From Bryobacteraceae bacterium (lineage in GTDB: Bacteria > Acidobacteriota > Terriglobia > Bryobacterales > Bryobacteraceae), in NCBI GenBank assembly GCA_026129905.1, contig JAHCHE010000012.1:162042-226041 (forward strand): a stretch of 64,000 bases of DNA. Reading direction: 5' to 3'. The position numbers were made by a program, and so were the translations under genes. The notes beneath the pieces were generated by a model. That model did not search any database. It was given only the letters and a program-made list of their open reading frames with translations, and was not told the DNA's origin. The stretch's first letter is position 1, and every line of letters starts with the position of its first letter. Below are positions 31,481 through 40,196 of this stretch, piece by piece.

Positions 31481-33779
31481 GAAACTGACACGTATCGCCC
31501 TCGATCACCCGCGTAAGGTGATTGCCTTTGCGATCATCTTGACCGCGGCCTTCGCTTTCCAGTTTCGCAGTATCAGCATCGACACCGACCCCGAGAACAT
31601 GCTCGAGCCGGATCAGTCCGAGCGTGTATTCTACAACAGCGTGAAGCGAGATTTCGGGGTTCACGATCTCATCGTGGTCGGACTGGTCGATCAGCAAGGC
31701 ATCTTTCGTCCCGATTCGCTGCAACGGATCTCGCGCGCCACGGCCGAAATCCTCAAGATTCCCGGAGTCATCATCCCGGACGTCGTGAGCCTGACCACCA
31801 CAGACAACATCACCTCGGCAGGCGGCCTGCTGGACATTCATCCCGTCATGGGCGAGGTGCCCCAGAACCCGGCTGAATCGTCGAGGCTACGAGCGGAGAT
31901 GGCCGAAAACCCTTTCCTCCATGAGAAGCTTGCTTCCACTGACGGCACAGGTGTCGCCCTCTACATTCCGATTCGAGAAAAGAACCAGAGCTATCGGATT
32001 GCTCAGCAGATACAGTCAGTTCTGAAAGACCACCTGCTGCCTGGTCAGAGCTACCACCTGGCCGGCCTGCCGGTCGCCGAGGACACTTTCGGTCACCAGA
32101 TGTTCCTTCAGATGGCCGTGACCGCGCCGCTCGCGTTCTGCTGCATTCTGCTCCTCGTGTTCCTGCTCTTTCGCAAATCCGCGTTTCTTCTGCCGATCGG
32201 CTTGGACGCGATGCTCGCTGTTATCTGGGCGATGGGCTTGCTGATCGGCACTGGACATACCGTGCACATCATGAGTTCGATGATCCCGGTCTTCCTGATG
32301 CCGATCGCAATCACGGACGACATTCACGTCCTGAGCGCCTTTTACGACCGGTATCGCGAAACAGGCGACAAGCGCCGGGCATTGCTGGAGGGAATGGTCC
32401 CACTCTATCGGCCAATGCTCTTTACGTCGCTGACCACAGCCGCCGGGTTTGCCTCCCTGGCGCTCACTGACATTCCGCCGGTTCGAGTTTTCGGGCTCTT
32501 CGTTGCCTTTGGGATCATCGCTGCCTGGCTGTTTTCGATGACGGTGGTTCCGGCAACGGTGAGCCTGATGAGCGAGGAGCGTCTCCGCAGGAGCCTCCTG
32601 CCTCCCCAGGGCGATAGCGCGCCGCTTCTTGACCGGTTGGTGAGATCAGTCGGACGATTCGCGTTCGCCCGCTACCGGCTGGTTCTGCTGCTTGGCATGG
32701 CGCTGCTGCTCTTGGGAGTTCTTGGCGTGCAGCGCATCCAGGTTAACGACAACCCGGTGAGGTGGTTCAAGGAAGCTCATCCAATCAGGCTGGCCGACTC
32801 GGTCGTGAATCGTCTGTTCGGGGGAACCTACATGGCCTACCTGGTGATCGAAGGTGAAAGGCCCGAGCAGATCAAGCAACCGGATGTCATGGCGTATATT
32901 GCACAGATCCAGACCCACCTGGAGCGGGATGAGCTCGTCGGCAAAACATCCTCGGTGGCGGACATCGTCAAGCGGATCAATCTGGTGCTTCATGATGGCG
33001 ACCGGTCTTATCACGAGGTCCCCGAGCGGGCTGACGCCATCGGCCAGTTTCTATTCCTCTTCCAGTCTTCGGGTGATCCGGACGATCTGGACAACTTCAT
33101 TGATTACGACGCCCAACGAGCCAATGTCTGGGTGCAGCTCAAGGGAGGCGACAACCAACAGATGAGCGCCATAGAACGGCGCCTCGACGAGTTTCTTGCT
33201 TTCAATCCCCCACCATCGGGACTGAAGTTCCGCTGGTCCGGCCTCACCTACATCAATAGAATCTGGCAGGATTTGATGGTCGTGGGCATGCTGAAGGCTG
33301 TTCTCGGCAGTTTTGTTGTGGTCTTCCTTTTGATGTTGCTGCAGTTCCGCTCACTTTGGATGGCTGCCTTGGCGATGCTGCCACTCTCGCTTGCGATCTT
33401 GCTCTCGTATGGCCTGATCGGCTGGGTCGGAAAAGACTACGACATGCCGATTGCGGTCTGCTCCTCGCTGGCGTTGGGCTTGGCAGTGGACTATGCGATT
33501 CACTTCCTTGACCGTTTCCGTAAGCACTATCGGCTGTCAGGAGACCTGGGCGAAACCAATGAATACATGTTCGGCGAGCCGGGCCGCGCCATCGGCCGCA
33601 ATGCGGTTGTGATCTCGCTCGGTTTCCTGCCGCTAATGCTGTCCAGCCTCACGCCTTATGTCACCGTCGGGCTGTTCTTCGCCACATTGATGCTGTTCAG
33701 CACCATAGCAACGCTCCTGCTGCTCCCGGCGATTCTCCGGGCGGCGGGAAGACGAATCGCAGGGAGGGTAGGTGTATGA
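31452..33779 (+). CDS. RND/MMPL-family export pump
   Basis: A 775-residue membrane protein with the two-fold RND layout: helix 1 near 20-36, a large periplasmic domain, five helices near 215-370, then helix 7 near 415, a second periplasmic domain and five terminal helices. MMPL/HpnN-type features include T-D-D-I-H-V-L-S-A-F near 285 and, in the second half, L-G-L-A-V-D-Y-A-I-H-F near 675. It probably moves lipids or hydrophobic molecules, together with the LolA-like and barrel proteins encoded next. ATG at 31,452 chosen because the upstream open frame lies inside the regulator gene. Confidence 0.85.
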   Translation: MNIKGSNPLEKLTRIALDHPRKVIAFAIILTAAFAFQFRSISIDTDPENMLEPDQSERVFYNSVKRDFGVHDLIVVGLVDQQGIFRPDSLQRISRATAEILKIPGVIIPDVVSLTTTDNITSAGGLLDIHPVMGEVPQNPAESSRLRAEMAENPFLHEKLASTDGTGVALYIPIREKNQSYRIAQQIQSVLKDHLLPGQSYHLAGLPVAEDTFGHQMFLQMAVTAPLAFCCILLLVFLLFRKSAFLLPIGLDAMLAVIWAMGLLIGTGHTVHIMSSMIPVFLMPIAITDDIHVLSAFYDRYRETGDKRRALLEGMVPLYRPMLFTSLTTAAGFASLALTDIPPVRVFGLFVAFGIIAAWLFSMTVVPATVSLMSEERLRRSLLPPQGDSAPLLDRLVRSVGRFAFARYRLVLLLGMALLLLGVLGVQRIQVNDNPVRWFKEAHPIRLADSVVNRLFGGTYMAYLVIEGERPEQIKQPDVMAYIAQIQTHLERDELVGKTSSVADIVKRINLVLHDGDRSYHEVPERADAIGQFLFLFQSSGDPDDLDNFIDYDAQRANVWVQLKGGDNQQMSAIERRLDEFLAFNPPPSGLKFRWSGLTYINRIWQDLMVVGMLKAVLGSFVVVFLLMLLQFRSLWMAALAMLPLSLAILLSYGLIGWVGKDYDMPIAVCSSLALGLAVDYAIHFLDRFRKHYRLSGDLGETNEYMFGEPGRAIGRNAVVISLGFLPLMLSSLTPYVTVGLFFATLMLFSTIATLLLLPAILRAAGRRIAGRVGV

Positions 33780-34600
33780 GTCGATCCAGAGAAAACACAG
33801 ATTTGAGCCGTCCGTTGCGCAGTGTGATCTTCGCCACGTTGCCGCTGCTGGTCTTGCCGCAAGCGGCCAGCAGCGCGACCGCCGCCGAAGTGGTTGAGAA
33901 ATCGCACCAGGCGTTCTACTACGCCGGTGCGGACATGAAAGCACGAGTGACCATGGAACTGATCGCAGCCAACGGTCGCAAGCGGACACGCGTTCTGACG
34001 ATGCTTCGAAGAAACGAAACCGGCGGACGGGAACAGCGATACTTTATGTATTTCCATCAGCCGGGCGATGTGCGGGCGACGACCTTTCTGGTCTGGACCT
34101 ACCCCGGAAAGGACGATGACCGCTGGGTCTTCATCCCCGCTGTCAACATGGTGCGGAGACTGGCCGCCAGCGATAGCCGCTCCAGTTTTGTCGGTTCTGA
34201 TTTCAACTACGAAGACGTGTCCGGCCGGGATGTCGAGAGCGACACGCACACGTTGGTCCGAGAGGAAGAGCTGGATGGAGTGCCTTGCTACGTGATCCGA
34301 AGCGTCCCGAAGACATCCGCTGAATACGTACGAAAACTGGCCTGGATCGACAAATCCACGTTTCTGCCGAAGCGCGAGGAGTACTACGATTCGCAGAAGG
34401 AGTTGGCCCGCGTATTTACCGCTCACGTGGTCGAGGTGGTGGGGGGCTATCCAACGGTGGTGAAGAGAACGATGGAAGACGTCAAACGGGCGCACCGAAC
34501 CGAGGTGACGTTTGAGCAGATCGAATACGAAATGGGACTGCCGGAAGGCATATTCACCCAGCGGTCTTTGCAGCAGCCGCCGCGCAAATGGATTCAGTGA
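33776..34600 (+). CDS. LolA-like outer-membrane lipoprotein-sorting protein
   Basis: A 274-residue exported protein with a signal peptide (residues about 14-38, ending S-S-A-T-A). The LolA/LppX-like half-barrel shows R-V-T-M-E-L near 58, then Y-F-M-Y-F near 86, W-T-Y-P-G-K-D-D-D-R-W-V-F-I-P near 103 and F-V-G-S-D-F-N-Y-E-D near 138, typical of the lipoprotein-sorting family found beside RND pumps. It likely ferries the pump's hydrophobic cargo through the periplasm. It overlaps the RND stop by 4 bases. Confidence 0.82.
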   Translation: MSRSRENTDLSRPLRSVIFATLPLLVLPQAASSATAAEVVEKSHQAFYYAGADMKARVTMELIAANGRKRTRVLTMLRRNETGGREQRYFMYFHQPGDVRATTFLVWTYPGKDDDRWVFIPAVNMVRRLAASDSRSSFVGSDFNYEDVSGRDVESDTHTLVREEELDGVPCYVIRSVPKTSAEYVRKLAWIDKSTFLPKREEYYDSQKELARVFTAHVVEVVGGYPTVVKRTMEDVKRAHRTEVTFEQIEYEMGLPEGIFTQRSLQQPPRKWIQ

Positions 34601-35875
34601 ATGCGAGCGAAGACCTGGATATCAACGCTGTCCGTCGTGCTTGCCCTCTGCTTTCCGCTGGAGGCACAGGCAAACAAAAATTTCCCCTTCGAGGTCCATG
34701 GCTTCGTGGTTGGCACGGCCGCGCTACGCACGACGGGAGAAAGGCCTCCTGGGGGAGTCGGAGGAGACTTTGTGTTGGGTGAGGCAAGGCTGCGTCTTGA
34801 CGTAGCAGGTTCGACGAGTAGCGGCTCTGGCTTCCTGCAGTTCAAAGGCGATCTCTTCCATGACGCGGTGGAGAACCGGCTCGACGGGGAGATCCGTGAA
34901 CTTTATGGCGGCTACACGGACGGGCCCGTGGACATTCGTGCTGGGCGCCAGATCATAACCTGGGGCGTAGGCGACCTCCTTTTTGTTAACGATGTGTTTC
35001 CAAAGGACTGGGAGTCGTTCTTTTCGGGCCGGCCGATGGAGTATCTCAAGCTTGGAGTGGACGGCGTGCGCCTGCAATACACTCCCTCGGCGGTGAGCAT
35101 AGACGTCCTGGCGATACCGTTTTTCACGCCCGATTTGTTTCCTTCGCCAAGGCGCTTCGTGATCTTTGATCCGATGACGAACGTCGCTCCGCAAGGAACG
35201 TCGACGCCAGCGACGACAGCCGTGAACACCGAAGTCGCCCTCCGCGTTTCCCGACGCCTGGCTGGTTTCGACGTTGCCTTACATGGATATCGGGGCTTCT
35301 GGCGATCGCCGGTGGCACCGCTCGCCGATTTGCAGGCTACAGGTACCTCAATGCGATTCCATCCCCGTCTGAATGTTTACGGGGCCGCTGCCCAACGTTC
35401 CTTAGGGGCAGGCGTACTGAGCCTGGAAGGCGGCTATTACGCCTCTCGTGACGACTCAGCGGGAACCACGCCGCAAATTCCGAACTCACAGTGGCGCGCG
35501 CTCGCCGGCTACCAGTACCAGCCCTGGAAGGATTCGACGCTCGGCTTGCAGTTCTACTCGGAGATCATGGACGACTATCGCAATTATCGGAATACGTTGC
35601 CACTGGGTGTGCCAATTCAAGATCGGTTTTGGAGCGTCATCTCAATGCGCTTCACACAGTTTCTGCGCTACCAGACGTGGAAACTGTCGGTCTTCGTGGC
35701 CCACAGCCCGACCGCGAACGAATACTTTGTTCAACCAGAACTGCTTCGCCGTTTTACGGACAGGCTCAGCGTCCGTCTGGGAGCCAACGCTTTTGGCGGG
35801 GCTGGCGAAACATCGTTTTTCGGGCGGCTCCGGAGAAGCGACAACGTCTACGCAAGCGTGCGCTTCGATTTCTGA
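34601..35875 (+). CDS. DUF1302-like outer-membrane barrel protein
   Basis: A 424-residue exported protein (signal peptide residues 1-24) that begins directly after the LolA-like gene's stop. The mature chain is beta-rich, with R-Q-I-I-T-W-G near 115, followed by D-V-F-P-K-D-W, a motif type common in DUF1302 proteins next to RND pumps. It ends in an aromatic strand V-R-F-D-F suited to outer-membrane assembly. It probably completes an inner membrane-periplasm-outer membrane export path. Confidence 0.72.
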   Translation: MRAKTWISTLSVVLALCFPLEAQANKNFPFEVHGFVVGTAALRTTGERPPGGVGGDFVLGEARLRLDVAGSTSSGSGFLQFKGDLFHDAVENRLDGEIRELYGGYTDGPVDIRAGRQIITWGVGDLLFVNDVFPKDWESFFSGRPMEYLKLGVDGVRLQYTPSAVSIDVLAIPFFTPDLFPSPRRFVIFDPMTNVAPQGTSTPATTAVNTEVALRVSRRLAGFDVALHGYRGFWRSPVAPLADLQATGTSMRFHPRLNVYGAAAQRSLGAGVLSLEGGYYASRDDSAGTTPQIPNSQWRALAGYQYQPWKDSTLGLQFYSEIMDDYRNYRNTLPLGVPIQDRFWSVISMRFTQFLRYQTWKLSVFVAHSPTANEYFVQPELLRRFTDRLSVRLGANAFGGAGETSFFGRLRRSDNVYASVRFDF

Positions 35876-35897
35876 AGATCGGGAGGGGCTTATAGTC

Positions 35898-37112
35898 GTG
35901 ACGAAAAAACGAATTGTCATCGTCGGTGGATCCTTTGGAGGAATCAATGCGGCTTACGCCCTGAGAAGGAAACTCGGCGAGCGAGTTGACATCACGGTGA
36001 TCTCGCGAGACCGCGAGTTCACCTTCCTGCCGTCGCTTCCGTCGGTCATCCTGGGCTGGCGGGACCCGAAACAACTTCTCGTCCCGTTGGAGAAACCACT
36101 GGCCCGACGTGGAGTTCGGTTCATCCACGGAGAGGTACGGGAGTTGGATCCCGAAAAGGGAGAGATCCGCACAGGATCGAGCGCCATTCCCTACGACTAC
36201 CTGGTTGTCGCCTCCGGAGCGGAGCTCGACTACAAAGCGGTTCCAGGACTGGGGCCGGAATCCGGCTATACGCAGTCCACATTCACGGTCGACGAGGCCA
36301 TCGCGGCAAGGGACGCGCTCACCCGTATCTTGGCCGCGGACGGCGGCCGCTTGATCGTGGCAGCGGCGCCTGGAGCAAGCTGCATCGGGCCCGCGTACGA
36401 GATCGCGATGATGATCGACGCCGCGCTCAGGGGGCGGCGCAGGCGGCACCAGTTTTCCGTGCTCTTCCTCACGCCGGAACCATTCCTCGGTCATTTCGGG
36501 GTGGATGGGATTGGCATGTCTAAGCGGATGATCGAAGATGAATTTGCCGACCGGCACATCGCATCCGTCGTCAATGCGCGCATCTCCGAGATTCGTCCAG
36601 ACCGCGTGGCCCTGGCTGACGGCTCGGAATATCCGTTCGACTTCGCGCTCGTCATCCCCTCGTTCCTCGGAAGCGAATACGTGCGCAACTTCGACGGACT
36701 GGCAAATCCGAAGGGGTTTGTCACGGTGACGCGAGAGCTGAGGAGTCTGAAGTACCCGAACATCTATGCCGCCGGAGTTGTGGTCGCGATTCCGCCGCCG
36801 TCGCCCACGCCGGTTCCCGTGGCCGTCCCCAAGACCGGGCACATGACGGAGCTGATGGCGCAAGCGGCGGCTCACAATATCGCCGCGGACATCGCCGGCG
36901 GAGCGCAAGTCGACGGGCTCTCGCTGCCGTCGACCTGCATTGCGGACGCGGGTGACACGGGATTTTATCTTTCCGCCGATCCCTTCCTGCCTCCGCGGAA
37001 CAAAGTGGTCCATCGCCGAGGCAAGTGGGCCAGGTATCTGAAGATCGTGTTCGAGCACTACTACATTTCCAGGATTCGGCACGACTGGCCATCTCTTCAT
37101 TTTGGCTGGTAG
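35898..37112 (+). CDS. Sulfide:quinone oxidoreductase-like flavoprotein
   Basis: A 404-residue FAD protein. The N-terminal dinucleotide fold is I-V-I-V-G-G-S-F-G-G-I-N-A-A near 6-19, and a second motif V-V-A-S-G-A-E-L-D-Y lies near 105. Two cysteines fall where SQR redox cysteines are expected: G-A-S-C-I-G-P-A-Y-E near 155 and P-S-T-C-I-A-D-A-G-D near 350. It would oxidise sulfide or a persulfide and reduce quinone at the membrane. Start is GTG at 35,898, 9 bases after GGGAGGGG. Neighbours (ArsR-rhodanese, DsrE, cysteine desulfurase) support sulfur chemistry; a plain NADH-dehydrogenase role is the alternative. Confidence 0.75.
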   Translation: MTKKRIVIVGGSFGGINAAYALRRKLGERVDITVISRDREFTFLPSLPSVILGWRDPKQLLVPLEKPLARRGVRFIHGEVRELDPEKGEIRTGSSAIPYDYLVVASGAELDYKAVPGLGPESGYTQSTFTVDEAIAARDALTRILAADGGRLIVAAAPGASCIGPAYEIAMMIDAALRGRRRRHQFSVLFLTPEPFLGHFGVDGIGMSKRMIEDEFADRHIASVVNARISEIRPDRVALADGSEYPFDFALVIPSFLGSEYVRNFDGLANPKGFVTVTRELRSLKYPNIYAAGVVVAIPPPSPTPVPVAVPKTGHMTELMAQAAAHNIAADIAGGAQVDGLSLPSTCIADAGDTGFYLSADPFLPPRNKVVHRRGKWARYLKIVFEHYYISRIRHDWPSLHFGW

Positions 37113-37204
37113 GAGCACACGAGGAACACAATCCCGCGGAGAGCGCTCACTCCTCACCGGCTGTGGTGTTAGCTTCACTGGAGGTGGGGCGATTCCTACG
37201 CCGG

Positions 37205-37882
37205 TCACGGCTTCCTCGCCTTGACCGTTAGGAACGCGGCGCCAAGCTGACCAAGTCGAGAGAGGACAGGTTCGAAAGGCCTGAGAATCTCGGCAAGGAA
37301 TGCGACCGGAGGATAATACACGCAGCCTTGGGTTCCGTCGACAAGGAGTCCGGCTGACTCGGTTGCCCTCTGGAGTCCCCGCATGCTCCAGAACCGGGCG
37401 CTGCGCCACGTTCGCGATCCGAGCCATCCTCGAACCCTGCGGGACACCGACCAGCTGCTGTACTTCCCCAGTTCCCCGATTACAGGGGATCCGCCAGGGC
37501 GTAGAACGCGCGCCGCTTCCCGGATCGCAGAATCTGGATCACGGTGGAAGCACAATACCGTGACGGCGAGCACTACGTCGAAGGAGTTCGCCGCGAACGG
37601 AAGCGCGGCAATCGATGCCTGGCACCAACGTCCGTGCGACGGTTGAGCCGCCGCCCGGGTACGGGCGGCTCTCAGCATCGAGCGTGAAATGTCAATGCCG
37701 ACGGCAAATGCTCCCTCCTGGGACACCCGAAGGGCATAGGTGCCATCGCCACAACCGATATCCAGAACCCGTCGGCCTGACAGACTGCCGCAAAGCCCCA
37801 GGATAGTTCGCTCCTCGATGGACTCGGTCAACGAGCCCAATCGTGCGCTGCGCCAGCGGCTGTAGTCTGCGGGGCCAATCAC
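37205..37882 (-). CDS. SAM-dependent methyltransferase (class I)
   Basis: A 225-residue methyltransferase with motif I V-L-D-I-G-C-G-D-G-T-Y near 40, acidic post-I G-I-D-I-S-R-S-M near 62, and a later motif region F-D-V-V-L-A-V-T-V-L-C near 103 and V-L-R-P-G-G near 130. The substrate is unknown; UbiE/arsenite-type small-molecule methylation is possible. I start it at GTG 37,882, preceded by AGGGAGAG; a longer frame reaches 37,912. It faces the SQR-like gene convergently with a 92-base gap. Confidence 0.82.
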   Translation of the reverse strand: MIGPADYSRWRSARLGSLTESIEERTILGLCGSLSGRRVLDIGCGDGTYALRVSQEGAFAVGIDISRSMLRAARTRAAAQPSHGRWCQASIAALPFAANSFDVVLAVTVLCFHRDPDSAIREAARVLRPGGSPVIGELGKYSSWSVSRRVRGWLGSRTWRSARFWSMRGLQRATESAGLLVDGTQGCVYYPPVAFLAEILRPFEPVLSRLGQLGAAFLTVKARKP

Positions 37883-37930
37883 TTGTCTCTCCCTAGGCCC
37901 TCGCGGGGGCAACGCGGCGTAGATTTCACG

Positions 37931-38251
37931 CTAGACTGCTACCACTCTGTCTGAGTCGCGCACGATTTCGTAATGGTCTTTCAGAGTCGAGAGTGGGCAG
38001 ATCTCCGATCCCTCGGAATTACGCAGCTTCAGGCACGTACCGCAAGCGAGAAACTCACCGCCTGCGTCCGCTACTTTCTGTGCCTGACCCTTCACGTCAA
38101 ACGCGGAGTCCTTGATCTGGTCAATCTCCACTCCCTTGCCCGACAGGAAGATCCGCACCCGGTCGCCCTGTTGCAGGCTATACAGCGCCAGGCGCAGCAC
38201 ATTAAATACAGTTTCCGGTTCCGTTTGACTGATTATGATTCCTAGTTTCAT
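37931..38251 (-). CDS. DsrE-like small sulfur-relay protein
   Basis: A 106-residue protein with the DsrE fold pattern: an initial L-G-I-I-I strand, R-V-R-I-F-L-S-G-K-G-V near 32, and a cysteine-bearing loop E-F-L-A-C-G-T-C near 66-73. The C-G-T-C pair and a third cysteine near 85 could carry persulfide sulfur between rhodaneses and acceptors. It lies between the ArsR-rhodanese copy 2 and the methyltransferase on the same strand, with gaps of 68 and 48 bases, plausibly one operon. Confidence 0.78.
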   Translation of the reverse strand: MKLGIIISQTEPETVFNVLRLALYSLQQGDRVRIFLSGKGVEIDQIKDSAFDVKGQAQKVADAGGEFLACGTCLKLRNSEGSEICPLSTLKDHYEIVRDSDRVVAV

Positions 38252-38319
38252 AGCCTATACTCCTTAGATAGTGAAGTTCGCCCCTGCTCTCGTGTCATAT
38301 GGAAGTGGGAATTCGGCGG

Positions 38320-38997
38320 CTACCTTGCCTCACCGACCGCGACCGGAAGGCCTCGCGCTTGCCAATCCGGCACGCCGTCCTCCAGTCGAAACGCCGTGAA
38401 ACCGCGTTTCCGGAGCATCTCGATTGCTTCTACAGCGAGGACGCAGTAGGGGCCGCGACAGTAGGCAACGATCTCCCGGTCGTGTGGCAACTCCGACAGG
38501 CGGCGCTCCAGTTCATTCAGTGGGATGGAAAGAGCCTTTGGCAGGTGACCCGCTTCAAACTCTTCGGGTGGCCGCACGTCTAGCACGGTCACTTCACCGC
38601 CCCGCACTTTGGCCACCAGTTGTTCGCGGCTGACTGCGTCCATCCCTTGCCGACCTTCGAGGAACTGACTGGTGATGTCCCGGATCTCGGCCAGCCGCGT
38701 CTCAGCCAATAATCTCAGAGACCGGAAGAAGTCGCAAACGTGCTTGTCGGCCAGCCGGTAGGTCACGTACAGGCCGGTCCTTTCGGACTGCACCAGCCGA
38801 GCCTCGCGCAGGGCCTTCAGGTGCTGGGACGTGTTGGCCAGGCCCAGGCCCGCCTCCTTGGCAAGGACTTCAACGGTACGTGGACCTTGGCAGAGCAGGT
38901 CGAGCAGTTCCAACCGACTGGGATTCGAGATTGCCTTGCCGATGCGGGCGAACTGCTCGTAGATGGCGGTCTTGTAGCGACGATTGGGGCTTGCCAT
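38320..38997 (-). CDS. ArsR-family regulator fused to a rhodanese domain (copy 2)
   Basis: A 225-residue paralogue of the fusion at 30,779-31,480: the same helix-turn-helix order (R-L-E-L-L-D-L-L, A-N-T-S-Q-H-L) and the same rhodanese loop C-R-G-P-Y-C near 182, with a tail V-P-D-W-Q-A-R-G-L-P-V. It is divergent from the cysteine desulfurase gene across 51 bases. It probably controls itself, the DsrE gene and the desulfurase gene. Effector unknown; persulfide sensing is my inference. Confidence 0.85.
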   Translation of the reverse strand: MASPNRRYKTAIYEQFARIGKAISNPSRLELLDLLCQGPRTVEVLAKEAGLGLANTSQHLKALREARLVQSERTGLYVTYRLADKHVCDFFRSLRLLAETRLAEIRDITSQFLEGRQGMDAVSREQLVAKVRGGEVTVLDVRPPEEFEAGHLPKALSIPLNELERRLSELPHDREIVAYCRGPYCVLAVEAIEMLRKRGFTAFRLEDGVPDWQARGLPVAVGEAR

Positions 38998-39014
38998 AGA
39001 TCCTTCAGTATTTT

Positions 39015-39024
39015 ATTATATAAT
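39015..39024. promoter_or_regulatory. Palindrome in the divergent spacer (ATTATATAAT)
   Basis: A perfect 10-base AT palindrome in an otherwise GC-rich region, midway between the ArsR-rhodanese copy 2 start (38,997) and the desulfurase start (39,049). It contains TATAAT on both strands, so it can be a shared -10 region and the likely binding site of the ArsR-type protein. Confidence 0.5.
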
Positions 39025-39048
39025 GGATTAGCGGGATGCTTGCAGTCA

Positions 39049-40188
39049 ATGACGCGTCGTATCTATCTCGATTTCAATGCGAGTACGCCGATTGCGCCAG
39101 AAGTCGCGGAACAGATGCAATCTGTTCTGACGGAGCCGTTCGGCAATCCTTCCAGTGGTCATTGGGCCGGCGCGCCGGCTCGAGAGACGGTGGAGAGGGC
39201 GAGAGCGCAGGTTGCCGCGCTGCTGGCATGTGACGCTGCTGAGATCGTCTTCACCAGCGGCGGCAGCGAGGCGAACAACCATGCGCTGAAAGGAACCTTC
39301 TACGCCAGCCCAACGCCTCAGCCGCACATCATCACAATCCGGATTGAACACCCGGCGATCCTGAGACCCTGCCGTTTCCTGGAGCGTCTGGGCGCCAGTG
39401 TTACCTATCTGCCCGTTGACGGCTCCGGCCGCCTCGATCCCGACGACGTGCGGCGGGCGATCACATCCAAGACCATCTTGATCTCAGTGATGCATGCCAA
39501 CAACGAGGTGGGCACAATCCAGCCGCTCCTTGACATCTCCCGGATCGCCCGAGAGCACGAAGTGTTGTTTCACACGGACGCCGCTCAGACGGTGGGCAAG
39601 ATCCCGGCGCGCGTCACTGAGATGGGTGTGGACCTGCTTTCCGTTGCCGGCCACAAGCTGTACGCGCCAAAGGGCGTCGGGGCGCTCTACATTCGGAAAG
39701 GCGTCCAACTTGAGCCGCTCGTTCACGGCGCCGGTCACGAGGCGGGACGCCGCGCGGGAACCGAGAACGTCCTTCTCGATGTGGGACTTGGGGCGGCCTG
39801 TGAGCTGGCTCAATCATGGGTGTCCGACTCCCGAATCCTGGAGTTGCGGGACCTGCTCTGGTCCCGGCTGGAGGAGCGCTTCGGAGACCGGGTTGTTCTG
39901 AACGGTCACCCTACCGAGCGCCTGCCCAACACCCTCAACATGAGCTTTATGGGAGCGTCGGCGACCGAGATTCTCGCGGAGTTGCCGGATCTCGCCGCGT
40001 CCACCGGTTCCGCCTGCCACTCGGGAGCCGTGGAGCCGTCACCGGTCTTGACGGCGATGGGTGTGCCGCCTGATCTTGCGCTGGGCGCGGTGCGGTTCAG
40101 CCTGGGCCGCACTACCACCGCGGAGGAGATCGAGGAGGTTGTGGATCAATTGAGCCGAGTTCTTGCACGGCCAGCACAGAGAAAGTAA
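39049..40188 (+). CDS. Cysteine desulfurase (NifS/IscS class)
   Basis: A 379-residue PLP enzyme of the class-V aminotransferase fold. It opens with I-Y-L-D-F-N-A-S-T-P, has G-N-P-S-S-G-H-W near 33, S-G-G-S-E-A-N-N near 68, N-N-E-V-G near 149, the PLP lysine in V-A-G-H-K-L-Y near 203, and the catalytic cysteine in S-T-G-S-A-C-H-S-G near 322. It takes sulfur from cysteine as an enzyme persulfide. No IscU or other Fe-S scaffold gene is adjacent; the DsrE and rhodanese proteins nearby are likelier sulfur acceptors. ATG 39,049 chosen because upstream frame overlaps the divergent regulator. Confidence 0.88.
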   Translation: MTRRIYLDFNASTPIAPEVAEQMQSVLTEPFGNPSSGHWAGAPARETVERARAQVAALLACDAAEIVFTSGGSEANNHALKGTFYASPTPQPHIITIRIEHPAILRPCRFLERLGASVTYLPVDGSGRLDPDDVRRAITSKTILISVMHANNEVGTIQPLLDISRIAREHEVLFHTDAAQTVGKIPARVTEMGVDLLSVAGHKLYAPKGVGALYIRKGVQLEPLVHGAGHEAGRRAGTENVLLDVGLGAACELAQSWVSDSRILELRDLLWSRLEERFGDRVVLNGHPTERLPNTLNMSFMGASATEILAELPDLAASTGSACHSGAVEPSPVLTAMGVPPDLALGAVRFSLGRTTTAEEIEEVVDQLSRVLARPAQRK

Positions 40189-40196
40189 CCGCGATC

